This document shows, piece by piece, positions 21,576 through 30,434 of a DNA stretch of 64,000 nt. Source of the DNA: CAVVYV01 sp963818205 (GTDB taxonomy: Bacteria; Actinomycetota; Thermoleophilia; Solirubrobacterales; 70-9). A program made the translations under genes and the position numbers. Position 1 is the first letter of the stretch. Each line of letters starts with the position of its first letter. Location: assembly GCA_963818205.1 (NCBI GenBank), contig CAWFRG010000011.1, positions 31,466 through 95,465 on the forward strand. Direction: 5' to 3'. The notes beneath the pieces were generated by a model. That model was not told the DNA's origin and ran no database searches. It saw only the letters and a list, made by a program, of their open reading frames with translations.

Positions 21576-22453
21576 CTAACCGGACCGCCCAAGCTCATAG
21601 ACCGACGCCAGATCCTCGTCGGCATGGTCCTCGTTCGCCGACAAGAAGCGCTCGAGGACCACGTCCAGCACCGGCATCGCGGCTCGGGAGCTTTGCTCAA
21701 CCTCGTGCACCAGCTCCAGGTCCTTGAGGGCAAGACGGACCGGGAAGCCGGCCGGATACTCGTGGCGCCGCATCTCCTCCAGCTTCAGAAGACCATACGC
21801 CGAGCCAAGCGGCCCGCCGTCAAGGAGCTCGATGAACTGCCGCTGATCCAGCCCCATCGCCTCGCAGAGGTGCATCGACTCCGCCAGTGCGGCGGTCATC
21901 GCGATCATCCAGTGATTGGCGGCCATTTTCAGTCGCGAGCCCATCCCGGCCTCGCCGACCCAAAGGACCCGCGAGCCCAGCGCCTCGAAGACCGGCTCGA
22001 CCGACGCCCGCGCCGAGTCAGGCCCGGACGCCAGAATGGTCAGCTCACCCTCCTCGGCCGGGTGGGTGCTGCCGGAAACGGGCGCGTCGACAAGCGTCAC
22101 GCCGTGTGCCTCGGCCACCTCTGTGAGCTGATCGGCCTCGGCCGCCCCGACGCTGCTCATCTGCAGCCAGATCGTCGCCTCAGGCCAATCCTCGAGCAAC
22201 GGTTCAACGACATCGAGAACGATCGGCGCCGTCGGCAGCATCGTGATGACGACGTCCGCGCCGCGCACAACCTCGGTCGGCTCGTCGGCCCGCTTGCCAC
22301 CCGCTCTTCGATAGCGCTGGCTTGCTCAGGCTTGCGGTCCCACGCGATGACCTCGATGCCCTGATCGAGGAGCCGATGGCCCATGGCCGATCCCATCAGC
22401 CCAACCCCGAGCAAACCGACGCGAACCTTCTGCTTGTCGGCGTTGGCGTTCAC
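21576..22453 (-). CDS. NAD(P)-dependent 3-hydroxyisobutyrate dehydrogenase-type enzyme (one frameshift)
   Basis: Beta-hydroxyacid dehydrogenase. The N-terminal Rossmann motif is VGLLGVGLMGSAMGHRLLDQ; after a break near 22290 come ADVVITMLPTAPIVLDVVEP, the substrate-binding motif LVDAPVSGSTHPAEEGELTI and the catalytic Lys region GMGSRLKMAANHWMIAMTAA. The C-terminal helices end AMPVLDVVLERFLSANEDHA. About 292 residues, as usual. Start: GTG at 22453 before NANADKQKVRVGLLG. The substrate (hydroxyisobutyrate, tartronate semialdehyde or succinic semialdehyde) cannot be fixed from sequence. Confidence 0.85.
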
Positions 22454-22529
22454 TCGGCGCCTTCCATCATCTCGCAAGCCGACCTGAGGGGTCAAGCGCT
22501 CGACTGCTTACGCGGTCCGGTCTTGTGTC

Positions 22530-22979
22530 TCAGACCGCCAATGCTTTCTCGAGGTTGTCGAAGCACCCCTCCCAACCGTGGCGGTGACTCTCCACGTCCT
22601 CCTTCGTGAGGCCGCTGTCGGTCAAGACGACCGTGGTGGCGTTCCCTCGATCGATGAACTCGAGCTCGATCAGCTGCTTCTTCGACTCGTCGTCCCGATC
22701 CCAAAGCCAGGTGAACGAAAGCCGCCGCGGCGGGTCGATCAGCGTGTACTCGCCGCTTCCGCCGTGCTCCGCGCCGACCTCGGGATCGCGCATCGTGATC
22801 CTGACGCGGCCGCCGACCCGCAGATCGACCTCGGCGAAAGGGGTCTCCCATTCAGGCTCCGCGTGGAACCAGCGCTTCAAGACCTCGACGCTGGTCCAGG
22901 CCTCGAAGACCTCGTCGGCCGGCGCCTCGAACGTGCGCTCGACCCTCAGAACCTCGCGGGCCTCATCCGCCTGACTCAT
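22530..22979 (-). CDS. AHSA1/SRPBCC-domain protein
   Basis: 149 residues of the activator-of-Hsp90 (AHSA1) branch of SRPBCC folds: VERTFEAPADEVFEAWTSVE, LKRWFHAEPEWETPFAEVDL, GGRVRITMRDP, RRLSFTWLWDRDDE and the closing HGWEGCFDNLEKAL. Intact frame. It is divergently paired with an ArsR-type regulator, a pair seen very often in actinobacteria, where the regulator controls the SRPBCC gene. Confidence 0.88.
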   Translation of the reverse strand: MSQADEAREVLRVERTFEAPADEVFEAWTSVEVLKRWFHAEPEWETPFAEVDLRVGGRVRITMRDPEVGAEHGGSGEYTLIDPPRRLSFTWLWDRDDESKKQLIELEFIDRGNATTVVLTDSGLTKEDVESHRHGWEGCFDNLEKALAV

Positions 22980-23007
22980 CAGCAGCTCATACTATATAGT
23001 TCGCTAA
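22980..23007 (+). promoter_or_regulatory. Likely ArsR operator in the 28-base divergent spacer
   Basis: The spacer between the AHSA1 and ArsR genes contains the perfect 10-base palindrome ACTATATAGT (22991-23000), very AT-rich against the surrounding DNA. It is followed by a half-repeat TTCGCTAAATGGCTAA that runs into the ArsR start. A repressor bound here would block both genes. The Met codon for ArsR is only eight bases after the palindrome, so the regulator mRNA may be leaderless. Confidence 0.65.
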
Positions 23008-23325
23008 ATGGCTAACGGTACTTTCAGGGCCCTCGCCCACCCGGTTCGAAGGGGAATAGTCGAGCGGCTCAGCGACGGGAGCGCGACGGTCGGCGAGGCG
23101 ACCCGAGACCTGGGTGTGTCGAAGCCGACGATCTCCAGGCACCTGAAGATGCTGGAGGAGGCGGGCGTCGTCGTCCGGGTGATCGACGGCAGGACCCACC
23201 GCTTGACGCTCGACCCCACCCCGCTTGGAGAGGCGAGCGAGTGGATCGACCGGCAGCGCGCCCGGTGGGAGGGACTGTTCGACGCGGTCGAGGGGTATCT
23301 GGAAGAGCGAAAGGTGAACCGATGA
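23008..23325 (+). CDS. ArsR-family winged-helix regulator
   Basis: 105 residues. Winged-helix pattern: FRALAHPVRRGIVERLSDGS, then VGEATRDLGVSKPTISRHLK as helix-turn-helix, MLEEAGVVVRVIDGRTHRLT as the wing. No metal-binding cysteines are present, so it is not a classical arsenic/zinc sensor; it belongs to the group linked to SRPBCC genes. Its stop overlaps the start of the DUF899 gene (ATGA), so the regulator also heads a three-gene operon. Confidence 0.9.
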   Translation: MANGTFRALAHPVRRGIVERLSDGSATVGEATRDLGVSKPTISRHLKMLEEAGVVVRVIDGRTHRLTLDPTPLGEASEWIDRQRARWEGLFDAVEGYLEERKVNR

Positions 23326-24053
23326 CCGCCACGTTCCCTGGCGAGTCAGCGGAGTACCGCGCCGCTCGCGATCGCCTGCTCGCCGAGGAGATCGAGCTCC
23401 GACGCGCGATGGAGGCGGTGGCCGCATCGAGGCGGGAGCTGCCGCCGGGTGGCGCCGTTCCGGAGGACTACGTCTTCGAAGGCGAGGGGGCCAACGGTGC
23501 ACCGACGGAGGTGCGCCTGTCCGATCTGTTCGAGTCCGGGAAGGACTCGCTCGTGATCTACAGCTTCATGTTCCCGCGCGACCCGGAGGACGACCGCCCC
23601 GGCCCCACCAGCGGGGAGACGGCGCGGTTGCCGCTCGCCGAGGGGCCGTGCCCATCGTGCGTCGCGCTGCTCGACCAGCTCGACGGCGCCGTTGGCCATG
23701 CGACCCAGCAGATCAACTTCGCGGTGATCGCCAAGTCCCCGCTCCCGCGCATCCTCGCCTTCGCGAAGGAGCGCGGCTGGCGGCGGCTGCGCCTGCTCTC
23801 GTCGGCCGGCAACACGTACAACCGCGACTACCTCGCCGAGACCCCGGAGGGTGCGCAACGGCCGATGCTCAACGTCTTCCACCGCGACGGCGAGACCATC
23901 CGTCACTTCTGGGGATCGGAGCTCTTCTATGCGCCATGGGACCCGGGCCAGGACCCACGGCACGTCGGAACCCTCGAGCCGCTCTGGAACCTGTTCGACC
24001 TCACCCGGGAAGGTCGCCCGGCGGACTGGGACGAGCAGCTGAGCTATTCCTGA
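23322..24053 (+). CDS. DUF899 thioredoxin-like protein (copy 1)
   Basis: 243 residues. DUF899 proteins have a thioredoxin-like fold of unknown reaction. Seen: AARDRLLAEEIELRRAMEAV, ASRRELPPGGAVPEDYVFEG, SLVIYSFMFPRDPEDDRPGP, EGPCPSCVALLDQLDGAVGH (with a CPSC pair at the peroxiredoxin-like position) and FHRDGETIRHFWGSELFYAP. Start overlaps the ArsR stop. A second member of the family is encoded at 24980-25707, two genes on. Confidence 0.85.
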   Translation: MTATFPGESAEYRAARDRLLAEEIELRRAMEAVAASRRELPPGGAVPEDYVFEGEGANGAPTEVRLSDLFESGKDSLVIYSFMFPRDPEDDRPGPTSGETARLPLAEGPCPSCVALLDQLDGAVGHATQQINFAVIAKSPLPRILAFAKERGWRRLRLLSSAGNTYNRDYLAETPEGAQRPMLNVFHRDGETIRHFWGSELFYAPWDPGQDPRHVGTLEPLWNLFDLTREGRPADWDEQLSYS

Positions 24054-24063
24054 GCCGTGATCG

Positions 24064-24942
24064 ATGCCACCACACTCCGCCGGACGCGTCAGCTACCCGC
24101 GACTGACGGAAACCGGATTGCTTCTGCTCCTCTTGCTCCTCGCCGGGGCCGGATGGGCGGTGACCGTCGGCCGGATGGATGGCATGGACGCCGGCCCGGG
24201 GACCGACCTCGGAGGGCTGGACTGGTTCATCGTCGGCTGGGCGGTGATGATGGCCGCGATGATGCTGCCGTCGCTCTTCCCGGCGGCCCTCCTGTACGCG
24301 CGGATTCGGAGTGGAGATTCGGATCGCGACCGTACGTCCTCCTTCGGTGCGACGGGCTTGTTCGTAGCCGCGCTACCTGGCCCCTTGGGTGATGGTTGGG
24401 GCGCTCGCCTACGCCGTGATCGAGGGCGCTCACTCGCTTGACCTCGCCTTCCTGGCCTGGGATCAGGCGGGGCCGTACGTCGCCGGCGGGGTGATCGTCG
24501 GAGCCGCTCTCTACGAGTTCACTTCGGTCAAGCGAGCCTGCCTGCGCCACTGCCGGAACCCCCGGTTCGCCCCCGAGGATCTGCGCGGCGGGCCGATCGG
24601 GCCTCTGCGTGCCGGCCTCGTGCACGGCGGCTACTGCGTCGGCTGCTGCTGGGCCTTGATGGCGGCGCTGTTCGCGCTGGGCGTGATGAGCATCGGCTGG
24701 ATGGTCTTGATCGCCGCCTTGATCGGGATCGAGAAGCTGCTGCCGCGCGGCGCGCTGGCGAGCGCCGCCACTGCCGCCCTCCTCGTCGTCCTCGGGATCG
24801 GGGTCGCGACCGCCCCGAGCGACGTGCCCGGCCTCACCGTCCCGGGATCGCCGGCTGCAGAGCGTTCGATGGAGGCGATGGGCATGGATCAGGGCGACGG
24901 TGAGATGAGCCCGATGGAGCCCGGGATGTCTGGACAAAGTGA
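24064..24942 (+). CDS. DUF2182 metal-binding membrane protein (frameshifted; 3' end uncertain)
   Basis: Integral membrane protein with the DUF2182 signs WAVMMAAMMLPSLFPAALLY (Met-rich helix) and VHGGYCVGCCWALMAALFAL (Cys/His-rich helix); further helices flank these. The Met and Cys side chains in helices suggest a copper or other soft-metal site. A break near 24370 splits the frame. In the second frame there is no stop before the next gene; a Met/Gly-rich tail (GMDQGDGEMSPMEPGMSG) runs straight into the second DUF899 gene. Either a second break hides a stop at 24940-24942, which I use here, or the two are truly fused. Confidence 0.75.
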
Positions 24943-24979
24943 CGAGCCCGGAGCACTCGGGGACAAAGGAGGAAATGCG

Positions 24980-25707
24980 ATGACGGAGCAACAGGTGGCG
25001 ACTCAGGAGGAATGGCAAGCGCGAGCGAGACGAGCTGCTCGAGGAGGAGAAGGAGCTCACCCGCCGCAACGACGAACTCACGACGAAGCGGCGGGACGCT
25101 GCCGTGGGTGCAGGTCGAGAAGGAGTACAGCTTCGAGACCGACGAGGGAACGAAGACGCTGGCGGAGCTCTTCGACGGGCGCTCGCAGCTGCTCATCTAC
25201 CACTTCATGTTCGGCCCCGTCTACGAGGCTGGCTGCACCGTCTGTTCCTCGATCGCGGACAACCTCGAGCCGAATGTGATCCACCTGAAGGCCCGGGACG
25301 TGACGATGATGCTCGTCTCCCGGGCGCCGCTCGAGAAGCTCCAGGCGTACAAGGAGCGGATGGGCTGGAACATCGACTGGGCCTCGACGGCCGGCAGCGA
25401 CTTCAACCGCGACCTCGGCTTCACCCACACCAAAGAGGAGCTGAAGCCGTTCCTGGAGGGCGAGATTCCCCCAACCGTCCAGCAGATGGCGGAGAGGTCC
25501 GGAACCGACCCGGCCGGATACGTAGCCGAGAGCCCGGGCCTGAGCGCATACCAGCTCTCGGACGGCGTCGTCTACCGCACCTACGTGACCACGTCGCGCG
25601 GACTCGAGCCGACGATGGGTTACTACTTCCTCCTGGACCGCACCCCGGTGGGGCGCGACGAGGGTGGCCCGCGGCCATTCTGGCTCCGGCGCCACGACGA
25701 GTACTGA
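24980..25707 (+). CDS. DUF899 thioredoxin-like protein (copy 2, frameshifted)
   Basis: Paralogue of the gene at 23322. Starts MTEQQVATQEEWQARAR at 24980 with a strong site (AAAGGAGGAAA) before it. Two breaks between 25015 and 25110 then lead to the main frame: WVQVEKEYSFETDEGTKTLA, LLIYHFMFGPVYEAGCTVCS, LVSRAPLEKLQAYKERMGWN and WASTAGSDFNRDLGFTHTKE. The redox pair is CTVC here and CPSC in copy 1. With the DUF2182 protein between them, the three may form a redox or metal-stress module under ArsR control. Confidence 0.85.
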
Positions 25708-25767
25708 GCATGCGCCGCGGGAACCACCGCCTGACGCCCAGGGGCCGCCCGCGCAAAATGGTCTTAA

Positions 25768-25962
25768 TCAGTCGGGGCGGCCGCTCGGATCGTGTCGTGC
25801 CGCGCGCTCGCCGAGCGCGTTCACGATGAACTCGGCGTACCACGGCGCCCACTCCTCGTCGCGCTCTCCCCCGAGCTCCTCCTTCTCGTATTGGCCGTGC
25901 GCTGCCTCGGCCTCGCGGAGGAGACGGGTGAGCTCTTCCTTCGTCAGGTCGGTGGGGGCCAC
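25768..25962 (-). CDS. Small acidic protein of unknown function
   Basis: About 64 residues from the GTG at 25962: APTDLTKEELTRLLREAEAA, HGQYEKEELGGERDEEWAPW, YAEFIVNALGERAAR. The motif HG.YE......RDE.W..WYA.(F/Y)I is a pattern I associate with short actinobacterial proteins found alone or as a tail on other domains; no function is known to me. An ATG 33 bases upstream is possible but adds an Arg/Trp-rich lead. Confidence 0.55.
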   Translation of the reverse strand: MAPTDLTKEELTRLLREAEAAHGQYEKEELGGERDEEWAPWYAEFIVNALGERAARHDPSGRPD

Positions 25963-26087
25963 CGCGGCGAGTCTACGCCAGCGGGAAGGAGCCATCGACC
26001 TACACGAATGATTCCCTTGCGGGAACGACCGACGTCAAGTTTGAGCGGGGCGCGGCGGGGGAGATCGCCGCTTTGCGGGCCTTTCGA

Positions 26088-26130
26088 GTGGGCCGGGGAG
26101 GACTCGAACCTCCGATTCTCCGGATATGAG
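26088..26130 (-). repeat. 3' half of a tRNA (CAT anticodon-like), truncated
   Basis: On the - strand, bases 26130 to 26088 read as an anticodon-loop-like CTCATAT, a T-arm GGAGG-TTCGAGT-CCTCC and an acceptor end CGGCCCAC. The 5' half (acceptor, D-arm and anticodon 5' stem) is missing: upstream bases do not pair. This is the same kind of cut, at the anticodon loop, as in the tRNA-Pro fragments later in the window. It is probably an integration scar, not a working tRNA. Confidence 0.6.
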
Positions 26131-26201
26131 CTACGCACCAGGCGTAAATCCCAGACGACGAGGCTAAGCTCAGATCCAACCCCGACCGAAGGAGCGGCGC
26201 G

Positions 26202-26717
26202 ATGACGGACCACACCGAGACGGCGATCCTCGCTGGAGGGTGCTTCTGGGGCGTGCAGGAGCTCCTGCGCAAGCGTGACGGCGTGATCTCGACGCGGGTC
26301 GGGTACACGGGCGGGGACGTTCCCAACGCGACCTACCAGAACCACGAAGGCCACGCCGAGGCCGTGGAGATCGTCTTCGATCCCGAGCGGATCTCTTACC
26401 GGGACATCCTCGAGTTCTTCTTCCAGATCCACGACCCGACCACCAAGGACCGGCAGGGCAACGACGTGGGGACCAGCTACCGATCGGAGATCTTCTACAC
26501 GAGCGACGAGCAGCGCCAGGTCGCCGAGGAGACGATCGCCGACATCGACGCCTCGAGCCTGTGGCCAGGCAAGGTCCTCACCGGAGTGAGCGAGGCCGGC
26601 CCGTTCTGGGAGGCCGAGCCGGAGCACCAGGACTACCTGCAGAAGTACCCGGACGGCTACACGTGCCACTTCGTGCGGCCCGACTGGAAGCTGCCGCATC
26701 GCGCGAAGACCGCATAG
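26202..26717 (+). CDS. msrA: Peptide-methionine (S)-S-oxide reductase
   Basis: 171-residue repair enzyme that reduces methionine-S-sulfoxide. Catalytic motif GGCFWGVQELL (residues ~11-21), then TRVGYTGGDVPNATYQNHEG, HAEAVEIVFDP and DVGTSYRSEIFYTSDEQ. All family motifs are present and the frame is intact. The start has GAAGGAG upstream. It stands alone, convergent with the TlpA-like gene. Confidence 0.96.
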   Translation: MTDHTETAILAGGCFWGVQELLRKRDGVISTRVGYTGGDVPNATYQNHEGHAEAVEIVFDPERISYRDILEFFFQIHDPTTKDRQGNDVGTSYRSEIFYTSDEQRQVAEETIADIDASSLWPGKVLTGVSEAGPFWEAEPEHQDYLQKYPDGYTCHFVRPDWKLPHRAKTA

Positions 26718-26780
26718 GGATCACCGGAAGCAGGGAGCTCGCGCGGGAGCTTTGGTCAGGCAGATCCAGGACTCTCCTGA

Positions 26781-27784
26781 CTAGCCGAAGGTGAACACGT
26801 AGGCCTCAGCCCCAGAGTCGAGAAACGTGATCTCGAAGGTCCGGTCTGAGACGTTTCCGGGCTGACGGACCAGCTGATAGCACCGCGCCTCGGCGACCTT
26901 GCCGTTGCCGTCCTCGTCGACATCAACTCCATGGGCGGGGCCCGGGGCCGCCCCATCGATGAGCACCCGGAACCGCACAGGAGCTCCCGAGGCCGATGGG
27001 CCGAGGACCAGGTTCAGATCGCGGGCATGAAAGCGAAAGGTGATCCGTCCGCCGGCCTCGTTCATCACGGTGGCCTGTCGGCCCACCGTCCAGTTCCCGG
27101 AGAGCGACCACTGATTCAGGTCCAGCGGCGGCGGATCGCCATACGCGCGCGGCCCGTCGGGAAGCACCCCATCGGGGGCGACGAGGTTCTCTGCCCGCGC
27201 GTAGCCGACATAGGTCTCCGGGGATTCAAGCGTCTCGAAATCGGCGGAGACCTCCAGGCCATCGGGATCGACGGTGACCGGCTCGCGGTCGACACCGGCC
27301 GATCCCGCTTCGGCGAGCAGCTGCTGGATGACGCGCTCGGAGCCCTGGTAGCGGCCCTCACCGAAGTGGTGGTCTCGAAGCCGTCCCTGGGCGTCCGCGA
27401 CGTAGAGCGCGGGCCAGTAGTTGTTCTCGAAGGCGCGCCAGACCGCGAAGTCGTTGTCCATCGCGATCGGATAGCCGACGCCCATCGCCTCAAGGGCGGG
27501 GCGGACCTTCTCGACGTCGTGCTCGAACGGGAACTCCGGTGAATGGGCGCCGATCACGACCAGCCCGTCATCGCGGTATCGCTCGTCCCAGGCGCGGACG
27601 TAGGGAAGGGTGCGCAGCCAGTTGACGCAGGAGTAAGTGCAGAACTGGACCAGTACGACCTTCCCGCGGAGCCCGGCCGGGGTCAGCGGCTCGGAGTTGA
27701 GCCATGCGGTAGCGCCGCGGAAATCCGGGAGCTCGCCCTCGATCGGGAACTCGGCCGCTGCTTCTCTGCTGTTCCTTCGAGCAT
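26781..27784 (-). CDS. TlpA/DipZ-like thioredoxin-domain protein (one frameshift)
   Basis: About 333 residues. After an N-terminal lead (ATG at 27784, GGAGAG upstream) and a break near 27765 comes a thioredoxin-like domain: ELPDFRGATAWLNSEPLTPA, VVLVQFCTYSCVNWLRTLPY (redox CxxxC, as in DipZ-type proteins rather than CxxC), VVIGAHSPEFPFEHDVEKV and NNYWPALYVADAQGRLRDHH. The second domain is the beta-rich module that follows in DipZ C termini (NQWSLSGNWTVGRQATVMNE, FRFHARDLNLVLGPSASGA). No signal peptide or membrane helix is visible, so either the membrane part is missing or the protein is cytoplasmic. Confidence 0.8.
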
Positions 27785-27883
27785 TGCTCTCTCCAATCGT
27801 CTGGTCGTCGGCCGCGCACTAGCCGACCGCGGCGACAGCCTCCAAGATCACCTCGGTCACGGCCTGAGACTGCGAGATCATGA

Positions 27884-28078
27884 TCACACGACGACGTTCT
27901 TCGCCTGCTTCTCGGCATTCGAGATCACCGCGCCGCCGTATGAATGGCCGACGGCGATCACGGGGCCCTGCGTCTCCTCGAGGAAGCCGGTGACGTAGGC
28001 GGAGTCGATCGAGACTCCGCGCAGGGGATTCGCCGGAGCCTTCACCTGCACGCCCTTTGCCTGAAGCCGCTCGATCAC
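27884..28078 (-). pseudogene. Alpha/beta-hydrolase remnant
   Basis: A 64-codon piece, VIERLQAKGVQVKAP-like at the start and GPVIAVGHSYGGAVISNAEK holding the nucleophile elbow G-H-S-Y-G. The N-terminal strand with HGAFADGS is only hinted at in broken form upstream (bases 28085-28110), and everything after the elbow is lost: the frame ends at a TGA 27 bases later. The His and Asp of the triad are missing, so this cannot be a working hydrolase. Confidence 0.65.
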
Positions 28079-28138
28079 GATCCGTCGCGCAAAGCGGGAG
28101 CGAGGGATACCGACTCCCCCGTCGGGGTCGGCCGACTT

Positions 28139-28558
28139 TCAGTCGCAGGCCGAGCTGGTGGCGCTCTTGAGGTTGTCCGCAGCCGACACGGTGCTGGCGA
28201 TCTGCGGCGCGAGCGCAAGCAGCTGCTCGGCCGTCGGCGACGCGGGCAATTCCTTGACCGAGGTCGAGAGGGTCGAGAAGGACGATTCCAAGGCGCTTGT
28301 CTCGTCCGGGAAGTCCGCCTTGGCCGAGCTCACGACCGCGTTTGCGTCACTCTGAACCGCATCCACGTCCGTCTGGACGGTAGAGAGGGTGTCGGTCCCC
28401 CCGAGGTCGACGCTCTTGAGCTCGTCGACCGAGCTCTGGAGATCGCTCACATTCGAACAGTAGTCCGGCTTGTCGTCGCCGCCACATCCGGCGACCATGA
28501 GCGCCCCAGCTGCCAAGGCCACCGAAACGATCAGCGTCATGCGGAAGCTGGCCTTCAT
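28139..28558 (-). CDS. Secreted lipoprotein, helical, unknown function
   Basis: 139 residues. Signal peptide with lipobox: MKASFRMTLIVSVALAAGAL then MVAGCGGDD (Cys at ~25). The mature part is Ser/Asp/Val-rich and predicted helical (VSDLQSSVDELKSVDLGGTD, TVQTDVDAVQSDANAVVSSA), like an extracellular coiled coil, with two further Cys (one near the start, one at the end) that could form a disulfide. The ATG at 28558 gives a proper signal peptide; longer frames do not. Confidence 0.8.
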   Translation of the reverse strand: MKASFRMTLIVSVALAAGALMVAGCGGDDKPDYCSNVSDLQSSVDELKSVDLGGTDTLSTVQTDVDAVQSDANAVVSSAKADFPDETSALESSFSTLSTSVKELPASPTAEQLLALAPQIASTVSAADNLKSATSSACD

Positions 28559-28580
28559 CGGGGGGCAACCATAGTCGTTA

Positions 28581-28606
28581 GCTGCTTTGGACGAAAAGCG
28601 GCGGTT
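28581..28606 (+). repeat. Dispersed palindrome, GGACGA-loop type
   Basis: GCTGCTTTGGACGAAAAGCG pairs GCTTT with AAAGC around a short loop. The same unit is found at 35854 and 36824, and a sister unit with a GCATGG loop at 35444, 35881, 49459 and 57057. Here it sits between the lipoprotein start and the next intergenic stretch. Confidence 0.6.
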
Positions 28607-28882
28607 CGCTGGATAGCGAAAGCTCGGGGCTCCTGCTCGCACCCCGAGCACCCGCCCCCTTCCCCCCGCCGGGCGTTGGCCACGAAAAGGGAAGGGGGAG
28701 GGTCGAACTCCTAGTCCGCCAGTCGCTCCGCAACCGCAGTGTTCATGCGGATCGCGCGGAGGTGGGCAACGCCAGGGCAACTAACCGAAGTTCGGCGCGC
28801 AAACACTGGGCGGCGCGCGTCGAGAGAGGCTGGCTGAGTCCTTGCGCTGAGTCCGCCTCTCCGGCGCTAGCGTCAGCGGGCC

Positions 28883-30229
28883 ATGGCGTCGCCGGACCCG
28901 CCCGAGACGCGGTACCGGATCACGGTCCGGATCCTGGTAGTCCTTGCCTCGATCCTCGCCTTCCTGGCGATCTTCACCAGCTGGGTGGACCGCCAGGCGC
29001 TCGACACCGATCAGTGGGTGGACACCAGCGGCAAGCTGCTCGAGGACAAGGCGATCTCAGACGCAGTCGCCACCTACGCCGTCGACCAGCTCTACGCGAA
29101 CGTCGACGTGTCCGCGGTCATCAAGCAGCGCCTGCCGCGCGGCACCCAGCAGTTCTCGGCCCCGCTGGCCGCCGGGGTGCGTCAGTTCGCGACGCGGGCG
29201 GCCGAGCAGGCCCTCCAGTCCCCCCGCATTCAGCAGGCCTGGAAGGACGCGAACCGAATCGCGCACCGCCAGCTAGTCTCGATCCTGAAGGGCGACAACG
29301 AGGTGGTCTCGAGTGAGAACGGCCAGGTGGTGCTCAACCTGCGGCCGCTTGTCCTTCAGCTGGCGGACCGCATCGGGCTGAAGAAGCAGCTCAACCAGAG
29401 ACTGCCGCCGGACGTCGGGCAGCTGCAGGTAGCCGACTCCAAGGACCTCGACACCGCCCGTACGGTCACCAAAGTGATCGAGGGGCTCGCCTGGCTCTTC
29501 ATGCTCGGCACCTTGGCCCTCTTCGCGCTGGCGGTATATCTCGCAAAGGGGCGGCGCTGGATGGTGGTGCTCGGCTACGGCCTCGGCCTGATCGCCTCGG
29601 GCCTTGCGGCCATCGCGGTGCGCAACGCACTCAAGGGTTCGTTCGTCGACTCGCTCTCCAAGACCGAGGCTGCGAATGAGCCCGCCCGGCACGCCTGGGA
29701 CATCGGGACCGCCCTGCTCCAGAGCATCGCGACAAGCGTGATCATCTACGGCGTCCTCTTCGTGGTCGCGGCGTTCCTGGCCTCGCCGTCCGGGTACGCG
29801 GTCGGGATCCGCCGGGCGCTGGCGCCGACCCTGCGCGATCGACGCGAGCTCGTCTGGTCGATCTTCGGAGCGGCCGCCCTCTTCGTGTTGATCGTGTGGC
29901 CGCCGCCGGGAACTCGCCAGCTCGTGCTCGCCCTCCTGCTGATCACGCTGGCCGGGGTCGGTCTGGAGGCGCTGCGCCGGAAGACCCTCGTCGAGTTCCC
30001 GGGCGCGAAGCGGGGCGACTGGGTCCGGTCCATGCGCGAGCGCTTCCAGCGCGCGACCACCGAAGCAGGCCGCAGGGTGGGTTTGGCGGCCAGGGGCCTC
30101 ACCGACGGCGATCGCCATCCGGAGGACGCGAAGCTCGACAGGCTCGAGCGACTCGGAGAGCTCAAGGAGAAGGGCTTGCTGACCGCGACCGAGTTTCGCG
30201 AGGAGAAGAAGAAGATCCTCAGCGGCTGA
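28883..30229 (+). CDS. Polytopic membrane protein with C-terminal SHOCT motif
   Basis: 448 residues, frame intact. A first helix (residues ~14-34) is followed by an extracytoplasmic domain of ~160 residues with helical repeats (SWVDRQALDTDQWVDTSGKL, AISDAVATYAVDQLYANVDV), then about five helices in pairs (VIEGLAWLFMLGTLALFALA, VVLGYGLGLIASGLAAIAVR and others). The last ~30 residues are a SHOCT motif (LDRLERLGELKEKGLLTATE). Similar actinobacterial proteins are of unknown function; SHOCT motifs are thought to aid oligomerisation. Nothing suggests a transport mechanism. Confidence 0.85.
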   Translation: MASPDPPETRYRITVRILVVLASILAFLAIFTSWVDRQALDTDQWVDTSGKLLEDKAISDAVATYAVDQLYANVDVSAVIKQRLPRGTQQFSAPLAAGVRQFATRAAEQALQSPRIQQAWKDANRIAHRQLVSILKGDNEVVSSENGQVVLNLRPLVLQLADRIGLKKQLNQRLPPDVGQLQVADSKDLDTARTVTKVIEGLAWLFMLGTLALFALAVYLAKGRRWMVVLGYGLGLIASGLAAIAVRNALKGSFVDSLSKTEAANEPARHAWDIGTALLQSIATSVIIYGVLFVVAAFLASPSGYAVGIRRALAPTLRDRRELVWSIFGAAALFVLIVWPPPGTRQLVLALLLITLAGVGLEALRRKTLVEFPGAKRGDWVRSMRERFQRATTEAGRRVGLAARGLTDGDRHPEDAKLDRLERLGELKEKGLLTATEFREEKKKILSG

Positions 30230-30434
30230 CTAGGGCAGCGCGCCCGTGCCGCTGACAAGGCCGGGGTCGGCCTCGTGGGCTGGTTCCGCCGCGGGCTGCA
30301 TCTGGCCTCGATCCAGCTCGTCCCGATTGTGTCAGTCAGCCCATGTCTTCCCGCGCACCCCCGACGGCGAGTCGCTCGACGAGCCCCTCATCGTCTCGAT
30401 CAATCTCAGCGAGATCGCGTTTACCTAACTCAGG

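Noticed and set aside
28690..28740. T-loop-like bases (GGAGTTCGACCCTCC on the - strand) suggesting another tRNA piece
   Set aside because: Only a four-base stem pairs and no acceptor or anticodon arm is next to it.
30246..30428. 60-codon + strand frame after the SHOCT membrane protein
   Set aside because: No ribosome site, no family and mixed composition; left as intergenic.
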